Positions 58,387 to 64,000 of a stretch of DNA of 64,000 nt are shown piece by piece. The position numbers and the translations under genes are program-made. Positions within the stretch are counted from its first letter, which is position 1. Every line of letters starts with the position of its first letter. The notes beneath the pieces were generated by a model. It had not been told where the DNA came from. It was given only the letters and a program-made list of their open reading frames with translations, and did no database searches. Location of the stretch: positions 82,558-146,557 of the forward strand of contig JAUIKF010000010.1 in assembly GCA_030430575.1 (NCBI GenBank). Reading direction: 5' to 3'. This DNA comes from Bacteroidia bacterium (GTDB lineage Bacteria > Bacteroidota > Bacteroidia > J057).

Positions 58387-60969
58387 ATGTACCTAAAGTC
58401 ACCTCGCCCCCAACTCCCCAAAAGCAAGCTCCGCCGCTTCGCGCTCTTGCTGCTCCTCGCAGCAGCGATCGGCGCAGCCTACTGGGCGGGCATGGAGCGG
58501 GGCATCTTCGTGGCGCGGACCTATGATCACGACGGGCCGGAGGACTGGTTCCAGGAGCAGGTGCCAAATCGCCTGCGGATCGCCAAGAATAGCCTGTTGG
58601 GCAAGTTCAGCGAGGGCGAGCGCCTGGACATCCAGGTGGGGCAGCAGAGCCTTCAGCGCCTCGCGCTGAAGCGCGAAGAAGCCCTCAGCCAAGGCTATCT
58701 CATGCAAGGGCCAGACGACTTCCAGGCCGCCACCTTGACCTACCAAGGCCAGCAATACCCCGCGCGTCTGCGCCTCAAAGGCGATCTGCTCGACCACCTG
58801 CAAAGCGAAAAATGGTCGTATCGGGTCGAATTGAAAGGCGAATACAGCCTGCTGGGCATGAAGCATTTTTCCCTTCAGCATCCGCGCACGCGGGCTTACC
58901 TCAACGACTGGCTGTTCCAGCAAGCCTTGGGATACAAAGGCTTGATCCACTTGCGATATCACTTCTTGCCCATCCGCCTCAACGGCGAAGAGATGGGCCT
59001 CTACACCCTCGAAGAGGGCTTCGACAAGCGACTTGTGGAACACAATGAACGCCGGGAAGGCGTGATCGTGAAGTTTGACGAGCGCTTGTGGTGGCAGGAG
59101 CGACTGGCGTATAGTGGGCGGCCATTGCCAGGGGCGGGGCATTATTATAGCTTGCCCTTTGATAGCTTTCAGAGTGGGACGGTCGCTGAGGACAGCCTAC
59201 TGAATGCCCAGTATCACCTCGCAACGCAGTTGCTCGAGGGGTTTCGGCGGGGGGACTTGACGACGAGCCAAGTCTTCGACAAGGCACAGATGGCGACCTT
59301 TGTCGCGATGGCGGACCTCTTTGGCGTGGGACATGCCTTGCACAGCAATCAATTGCGTTTTTACTACAATCCCCTCACCACGCGTCTCGAACCCATTCCT
59401 TACGATTCGGGCGCACTGACGCCTTTGGAACAGCTCTCTTGCGCTTTATCGGCCTATGACGACTCTCACTGGACAGGCGGCGGGCGGGTGCTTTTCCTCC
59501 AACAACTCTTTTGCGATACCGCTTTTTTTCAACAGTATCTGGAGCAATTACACCAAATCACCCAGCCCCATTACCTCAATACCCTCCTCGATAGCCTAAA
59601 TCCTGCCATCGATAAGCATCTCCAATTGCTCAGCATGGAATTTCCCAACGTAGGTTTTTCGGATGAAATTTTGCAAAAAAATGCACAGTATATTCGCAGC
59701 CACCTCCACCCAATCCAAGCATTGCGCGTACACGTCCAGCAGACTGCTCCCCACCAGCTCGTCTTCGACGTCGCCAACCTGCAAGGATTGCCCGTGGCTT
59801 GGGCTGCATTTCTCTACCGCGACAGCTTGACGCTATCCGTTGAGGGAAGGCTATGGTTTCCCCAGCGCGCCTCACAAGCCCCGTTATCCTTCCAATCCAT
59901 TTCCGCTACCTTGCCCCAACCCCTCTCCTGGACAGACACCAGTTACCAACACTTGACGGTTCACTATCGCCTATTAGGCGACACAACTGTCTACCGCCAG
60001 ACCGTCGAACCCGGCCCACACATCAATCAAGCACTATTGACTGCCCTACCGCGCGAAGCTACCCGAGAAGCGCTTTTCCTTCATGTGGACGATGAAAATA
60101 AACTGATCCATATCAAAAAAGGAATCTGGCAAATTGATGAGCCACTCGTTTTCCCAGCGGGTTATCAGGTGCTTGCGGAAGGCGGCACACAACTGACGTT
60201 TCAATCGGGCGCGTACTTACTGGCTTATTCCCCGCTTCAATGGGAAGGGACAGCAGAGGCACCCATTAAGGTATTTGGCGATAGCACAAATGGGGGGATT
60301 TTTATTTGCCAGACCAACGCCCCCTCTCATTTTTCCCAAGTGATTTTCAGTGGAATTGCGCCGCCTGCGCTTCCTGGCTGGCAGCCTACAGGAGCTGTGA
60401 CCTGTTATGAGGCTGACGCTTCTTTTGATCATTGCTTATTCCGGGGCATTCCCTCAGAAGACGGACTGAACCTCGTGCGCGGCACACATTCCCTAGAATA
60501 TTGTCATTTTTTGGAGATGGGTAGCGACGGACTGGACATGGATTTTGTGGAGGCCAAACTCTCCAATATACAATTTTCAGCCTGCCAGAACGATGGGTTA
60601 GACGCCTCTGGCAGTCGACTGGAAGTGGAAGAACTCACCTTTGAGGGCATCGGCGACAAAGCGATGAGCATAGGCGAAAGTAGCTTTGTCCAAGGCGAGA
60701 ATATAAGTGTGCACATGGCGCGTATCGGCCTGGCTGTGAAAGACCAGTCCATTGCCAAACTGCTTCACATTCAGCTAGATAGCTGCGAATACGGCGTTAC
60801 ACTTTACCAAAAGAAGCCTGAATACGGCATGCCTACGGCGCAGCTATACCGCTTGCAGCTTTCTCGGGTCCAGCATTCTATGCTGGTGGAAAAAGGCGCT
60901 AGCCTGACGGTGGATGATGTGATAGTGCCATCGACGGAGAAGGGATTAAGTAAGCGCTTAGAAGAATAG
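58387..60969 (+). CDS. CotH-like protein fused to a right-handed beta-helix
   Basis: The ATG at 58387 gives 860 residues. One N-terminal membrane helix (FALLLLLAAAIGAAYWAGM) anchors it. Residues ~95-430 are a CotH-type domain: LRLKGDLLDHLQSEKWSYRV, GMKHFSLQHPRTRAYLNDWL, YHFLPIRLNGEEMGLYTLEE, GVIVKFDERLW, and FYYNPLTTRLEPIPYD with the late conserved Asp. The last ~290 residues have short repeated strands (GSDGLDMDFVEAKLSNIQFS, NDGLDASGSRLEVEEL, GDKAMSIGESSFVQGE) of a parallel beta-helix. CotH is an atypical protein kinase family; the beta-helix could bind polysaccharide. G/C content is high. Confidence 0.85.
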   Translation: MYLKSPRPQLPKSKLRRFALLLLLAAAIGAAYWAGMERGIFVARTYDHDGPEDWFQEQVPNRLRIAKNSLLGKFSEGERLDIQVGQQSLQRLALKREEALSQGYLMQGPDDFQAATLTYQGQQYPARLRLKGDLLDHLQSEKWSYRVELKGEYSLLGMKHFSLQHPRTRAYLNDWLFQQALGYKGLIHLRYHFLPIRLNGEEMGLYTLEEGFDKRLVEHNERREGVIVKFDERLWWQERLAYSGRPLPGAGHYYSLPFDSFQSGTVAEDSLLNAQYHLATQLLEGFRRGDLTTSQVFDKAQMATFVAMADLFGVGHALHSNQLRFYYNPLTTRLEPIPYDSGALTPLEQLSCALSAYDDSHWTGGGRVLFLQQLFCDTAFFQQYLEQLHQITQPHYLNTLLDSLNPAIDKHLQLLSMEFPNVGFSDEILQKNAQYIRSHLHPIQALRVHVQQTAPHQLVFDVANLQGLPVAWAAFLYRDSLTLSVEGRLWFPQRASQAPLSFQSISATLPQPLSWTDTSYQHLTVHYRLLGDTTVYRQTVEPGPHINQALLTALPREATREALFLHVDDENKLIHIKKGIWQIDEPLVFPAGYQVLAEGGTQLTFQSGAYLLAYSPLQWEGTAEAPIKVFGDSTNGGIFICQTNAPSHFSQVIFSGIAPPALPGWQPTGAVTCYEADASFDHCLFRGIPSEDGLNLVRGTHSLEYCHFLEMGSDGLDMDFVEAKLSNIQFSACQNDGLDASGSRLEVEELTFEGIGDKAMSIGESSFVQGENISVHMARIGLAVKDQSIAKLLHIQLDSCEYGVTLYQKKPEYGMPTAQLYRLQLSRVQHSMLVEKGASLTVDDVIVPSTEKGLSKRLEE

Positions 60970-61052
60970 GAGAAAATTCAAGTTCAAACACAAATTCAAG
61001 CGCAAGGCGATTCTTCTATTGAATTTGAACTTGAATTTGTGTTTGAATTTTT
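60968..61052. repeat. Palindrome built from TTCAAR hexamers
   Basis: The left arm AAATTCAAGTTCAAACAC and AAATTCAAGCGC is matched by the right arm GAATTTGAACTTGAATTTGT and GTTTGAATTTTTC. Period 6, about 30 bases per arm. It lies between convergent genes and may act as a terminator. Confidence 0.75.
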
Positions 61053-61067
61053 CTTCCCAAAATGCCC

Positions 61068-62105
61068 CTACATCAACACATTATTCACCGCCTGCACCTT
61101 CTCAGGCAATTTTTCTTCCCCGAGCATCTCCCGCAGGTCGATCTCGATGGTCCGCGAAAGCGCCATCATCGGAATGTCATTGCCCATGCCCTCGAAGGGA
61201 TTTTCACTGTAATCACCGACCAGTTCCATCATCAGGAAGACCCAGCCGACCAAGGCGGAGAAAGGAATGGCAAGCCAGATCATATAGGGGCCTAATTCCT
61301 TGAAAACGGGTCCCATCCCAAATGGCAACAAAAAGATGAAGATGCCCACAAAGACAAAGCTCATGGACGCGTATTGGCGGGGCAAAGGATATTTTTTGAT
61401 GCGTTCGCATTTGCCTTGGTGGGTGTAAAACTGTTCCAGCAGTCGCTGCATTTCCATGTGACGGAAATCGTCGATGAGGTGCTTGGACCGCAGGTCTGCG
61501 AGGTCCTTGGCCTGTAGATTGATGAGCTGGGTAGCTCCATTGGCGGCGGAGGCCACTTGCTTATGTTCGATGGTGTCGAGCAATTCATCCATCATTTCTT
61601 CATAAGGCTTCTCGTTGAGAAGGCCGACCCCAAATCTCTGGATGCGCTGCTCAGCCACACGGCTGACGTGTTTATTGGAACTGATATGTTCCCAAGGCGT
61701 AGGGATCAGCAATTGCTTCCGCAGGGTATAGAGCCATCCGATATGACGATAAAGCATGCGCTGATGGATCGCGCGGAGTTGAGTCTCTGGATAGTCTGTC
61801 TGGGTAAATTGATTGCCAATATAGTGCTTCACGGCTATGCCCAATGAGCGACTGTCATTGACGATGGCACCCCAGATCTTGCGGGCTTCCCACATCCTGT
61901 CGTAGGCCGCATTATTTTTGAAACCCACATAAAAAGCCACAGCCGTACCTACTAGCGAGATCGGCAGCCAAGGCACTTTGAGCCATTTGAGTTCTACAAC
62001 TTCATAGAGGCTTACAACAAGGGCCGACCACACCAGCAGCCAGACTATATGGCCGCCTGAGAAGACAAGGATACCACGGAGGGAGAAATTTCTTTTGATA
62101 TACAT
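61068..62105 (-). CDS. Bestrophin-type anion channel protein
   Basis: The ATG at 62105 gives 345 residues. Four membrane segments are predicted (residues ~15-40, 45-62, and a pair near 240-285). The N-terminal motif RNFSLRGILVFSGGHIVWLL and the following GFKNNAAYDRMWEARKIWG match the bacterial bestrophin family (YneE/UPF0187), pentameric chloride or anion channels. The C-terminal segment MMELVGDYSENPFEGMGNDI is the acidic calcium-clasp-like signature of the family. The longer in-frame N-terminal extension is an artefact of a (ATTGACC) array. Confidence 0.9.
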   Translation of the reverse strand: MYIKRNFSLRGILVFSGGHIVWLLVWSALVVSLYEVVELKWLKVPWLPISLVGTAVAFYVGFKNNAAYDRMWEARKIWGAIVNDSRSLGIAVKHYIGNQFTQTDYPETQLRAIHQRMLYRHIGWLYTLRKQLLIPTPWEHISSNKHVSRVAEQRIQRFGVGLLNEKPYEEMMDELLDTIEHKQVASAANGATQLINLQAKDLADLRSKHLIDDFRHMEMQRLLEQFYTHQGKCERIKKYPLPRQYASMSFVFVGIFIFLLPFGMGPVFKELGPYMIWLAIPFSALVGWVFLMMELVGDYSENPFEGMGNDIPMMALSRTIEIDLREMLGEEKLPEKVQAVNNVLM

Positions 62106-62196
62106 GGGGGAGGAATGATAGAATGAGAGAAGGGAATGATTATATGAGTAGATGAGAAAATGAGTAAATGGAGGAAGATTTGGTGGATATTGGCGT

Positions 62197-62248
62197 ATTG
62201 ACCATTGACCATTGACCATTGACCATTGACCATTGACCATTGACCATT
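62197..62248. repeat. (ATTGACC)7 tandem array touching the GH18 stop codon
   Basis: Seven perfect copies of ATTGACC (62197-62245) plus ATT. The next base completes the TAA stop codon (62247-62249, minus strand) of the GH18 gene, so the array starts inside that stop. Period 7, as at 4898 and 38097. Confidence 0.95.
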
Positions 62249-63452
62249 ACTGCTTCACCATTTTCCATGTCTGGACGTTGCCATTCACGGCCATGGTCGC
62301 GACGTAGACACCTGCTGGCAAGTGACTGGTAACTACTGTCACCTCTTCTCCCCCTCTGCGCTGCATGTGCAGCACTTCTCGTCCCATCAGGTCTCTAACC
62401 TGTATGTCTACTAGTTGGGCAGTGACAGGGAGGCGGAGCTTGAGTACTTCGCGGAAAGGATTGGGAAATGCCTGGGCGCCGGCCCAGAAATCTCCTGGCA
62501 GCCCACTGGCCACATTCACTTTTGCATCGATGGCATCGAGCAGGGAGAAGCGCTCCAAGGGCGGTATGACATCCTGCCCGATTTCCCATATCATAATCCC
62601 ACTCACCTCCTGCATCGCAAGGTCTGTCTTGGCTTCTATGGTCGGAATGCCATTATAATACTTCATGCCCGTCTGGTCGCGGAAAGCATTGGCGGTGTCT
62701 TCATTGACGATCTGTCGGAAGGTAAAAGCCGTCACGCTGCTGCTGTTGGTGAAGTCATACCCATAAAAGGGCACACCAAGTGTCAGGCGGTCGGCGATCA
62801 CGCCCTGATTCTTCCAGTAGGTAATGCCCTGCTGCGCAAAGGAGTAGGGCGAGTGGGGGGCGGGATTATTGGGGGCCCAGGGGCCTGTCAGGTCATAGGC
62901 CATCATATTGATGTAGTCAAAAACGGCGAGGGCGTCGTTGCTGATGTCAGGATAGCGATAGGTCGCTGGCCAGGCTGCGGTAAACCACTTGCCGTGGGCT
63001 GCGAGGGAGTCCGCGAGCTCGATCACGAAGGGGCTGTATTTTTCATCTACATCGTTCCACTCCAAGTCCATATCCACCCCATCAAAGCCATACAGGTGGA
63101 CGTATTCGATGATTTTGTGGCAAAAGAAAGAGCGATGCTGTGGCTGCATGTATTTCTGATAAGCAGCTTTCCAGTCTGCCGTCAGCGCGCCGCCAGCAAT
63201 CGAAATGCCGATTTCGATATCAGGGTTTTGGGCGCGGGCTGTGGCAATGACAGGTGCCGGGTCGCTGGACAAATAAAACGTACCGCTAGTATCCGGATTG
63301 GCAAAAGCCAAATTCAGGTGCGTCAGCTTGTCAAACGCCATATCGTCCTTCAGCGCAAAGCGATAGTAGGGAAAGTACCCAATGACCTTGAAGGACTGAG
63401 CGGAGGCAGCCGTGAGGCTGAGAAGGAGGAGGAAGGTAAAAAGGTGTTTCAT
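62247..63452 (-). CDS. GH18 chitinase-like protein with T9SS domain
   Basis: The ATG at 63452 gives 401 residues with signal peptide MKHLFTFLLLLSLTAASA. The glycoside hydrolase family 18 catalytic motif DxxDxDxE is visible in GFDGVDMDLEW near residues 124-134, with the acid Glu present. Further family segments are VIGYFPYYR at the start, MMAYDLTGPW near 200 and LTLGVPFYGYDF near 235. The last ~80 residues are a T9SS domain (AFPNPFREVLKLR, VRDLMGREVL, AGVYVATMAV). It is a secreted enzyme acting on chitin or related N-acetylhexosamine polymers. Confidence 0.9.
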   Translation of the reverse strand: MKHLFTFLLLLSLTAASAQSFKVIGYFPYYRFALKDDMAFDKLTHLNLAFANPDTSGTFYLSSDPAPVIATARAQNPDIEIGISIAGGALTADWKAAYQKYMQPQHRSFFCHKIIEYVHLYGFDGVDMDLEWNDVDEKYSPFVIELADSLAAHGKWFTAAWPATYRYPDISNDALAVFDYINMMAYDLTGPWAPNNPAPHSPYSFAQQGITYWKNQGVIADRLTLGVPFYGYDFTNSSSVTAFTFRQIVNEDTANAFRDQTGMKYYNGIPTIEAKTDLAMQEVSGIMIWEIGQDVIPPLERFSLLDAIDAKVNVASGLPGDFWAGAQAFPNPFREVLKLRLPVTAQLVDIQVRDLMGREVLHMQRRGGEEVTVVTSHLPAGVYVATMAVNGNVQTWKMVKQ

Positions 63453-63477
63453 ATGGGAAATTATGGAGGATTTTTTA

Positions 63478-63570
63478 AAGTAAAAACAAGAAATAATAAA
63501 CAAGAAAGTCAAAAGTGGTCGAAATCTCATCCCTTTTCACTTCTCCATTCCTTGTTCATTATTTTTACTT
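63478..63570. repeat. Dispersed palindrome, ACAAGGA family, copy 6
   Basis: AAGTAAAAACAAGAAATAAT (63478-63497) and AACAAGAAAGTC on the left are matched by CCATTCCTTGTTCATT and ATTTTTACTT on the right. Confidence 0.7.
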
Positions 63571-63572
63571 CT

Positions 63573-64000
63573 TCAATCCCCCCTCATCTCCTCCCACCGC
63601 TTCAGTAAGTCCTGAAGCTGCTGCTCCAGGCGCTTGACGCCTGCCATCACCTGCGTCGTAGGACGTGCATCTACCCCCTGAATGACATTCATGAGGTAGA
63701 GAAACTTGCGCTGAAGCCCAACGATGGTTTCTCGCTCGCTAGGGGTCTCGTAGATGCTGCCATACAGTATGTCTGGGGCGCTTGGCGGGCCGTTGCCGAT
63801 GAATTCTAGGTACATTTCTTCGGGACCTTTCATGATTCCATCTTCTATTTGCCCTGTCTCCAAACCTAAGTTAATCCCTTCCTTTAAAGATTGAAGCTCA
63901 TGATACCTCTTATAACAGATCATCGAATAGGTGGATTGAAGTTGAAGGTCTTCAAGTGAAATACTGACCCTTGGGTCCATGACGACTTCAATCGTTTTTT
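63573..64000 (-). CDS. C-terminal end of a VPS10/sortilin-like glycosidase-type protein (partial)
   Basis: The frame is open to the window end: the codons before the first Met read KTIEVV, then MDPRVSISLEDLQLQSTYSM. The pattern V-x-DPR-(S)-x-x-DLQ-Q followed by a helical hairpin and a final helix pair (VKRLEQQLQDLLKRWEEM) is the C-terminus of long (~1000 residue) Bacteroidota proteins with BNR/VPS10 beta-propellers. The N-terminal propeller lies outside the window. It is the last ~142 residues only. Alternative: a stand-alone small helical protein starting at 63980. Confidence 0.6.
   Translation of the reverse strand, partial: KTIEVVMDPRVSISLEDLQLQSTYSMICYKRYHELQSLKEGINLGLETGQIEDGIMKGPEEMYLEFIGNGPPSAPDILYGSIYETPSERETIVGLQRKFLYLMNVIQGVDARPTTQVMAGVKRLEQQLQDLLKRWEEMRGD

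Noticed and set aside
62108..62240. N-terminal extension MVNGQWS repeats of the bestrophin-type protein
   Set aside because: The repeated peptide is a translation of the ATTGACC array. A start at 62105 gives the normal family N-terminus.
62415..63608. Long open frame (397 codons) on the plus strand opposite the GH18 gene
   Set aside because: It is a mirror of the GC-rich GH18 coding sequence in another frame. It has no family pattern, is Gly/Val/Arg-rich, and lacks a natural start.

Overview
The window comes from a member of the Bacteroidota. Seven predicted secreted proteins end in type IX secretion (T9SS) sorting domains. There are several SusC/D-free, Saprospiria-like families: OmpA-like proteins, YARHG, a paired DUF1501/DUF1800, and CHAT. 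The one well-placed promoter has the TTG-N20-TAnnTTTG form used by the Bacteroidota primary sigma factor. Shine-Dalgarno sequences are generally absent. Base composition is close to 50 percent GC, apart from a few AT-rich accessory genes. No rRNA, tRNA, CRISPR array, transposase or phage gene was recognised. I cannot name the genus; Saprospiria is a reasonable guess.

Layout. 1-2.5 kb: the end of a CHAT-domain protein and a T9SS cargo protein. 2.5-8.9 kb: housekeeping genes (hutH, a DinB-like protein, a CPBP-like membrane protein, pepT) and a large helical protein of unknown role. 8.9-15.1 kb: minus-strand block with an M4 metallopeptidase, a lipoprotein, an aminotransferase and an SH3-domain protein. 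15.2-18.4 kb: an FtsX-type permease followed by three tandem secreted paralogues with a C-[YF]-F-C-G motif. 18.7-26.3 kb: a complete efflux operon (TetR, TolC, HlyD-type adaptor, two ABC ATPases, two ABC-2 permeases) with matching operators before tetR and tolC. 26.5-34.2 kb: minus-strand secreted or membrane proteins, including the DUF1501/DUF1800 pair. 34.4-37.5 kb: two tandem OmpA-like paralogues. 37.6-42.6 kb: TfoX-like protein, nuclease-fold protein, methyltransferase, sodium symporter, SDR. 42.6-47.1 kb: an accessory stretch with an AT-rich ParB-like orphan and a two-gene cassette of a methyltransferase and an S-adenosylhomocysteine-hydrolase-like protein. 47.1-57.4 kb: lipoprotein, DUF2306, DUF3841, T9SS proteins, an msrB-glutaredoxin pair. 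57.5-64 kb: CpeT-like protein, CotH/beta-helix protein, bestrophin-type channel, GH18 protein, and the end of a VPS10-like protein cut by the window edge.

The most unusual aspect is the DNA between the genes. Nearly every spacer longer than about 100 bp holds a palindromic or tandem element. At least eight families recur within the window. Some are nested inside each other, and many start exactly at, or include, the stop codon of a neighbouring gene. Two of them (26313-26511 and 44411-44621) have unrelated terminal inverted repeats around a related multi-hairpin core whose stems show compensatory base changes, which suggests selection on the folded form. Tandem arrays of period 7 (CCCTAAA, CTGAACC, ATTGACC, GTTCTAG) abut start or stop codons.

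All gene functions are read from motifs by eye; no database search was possible.
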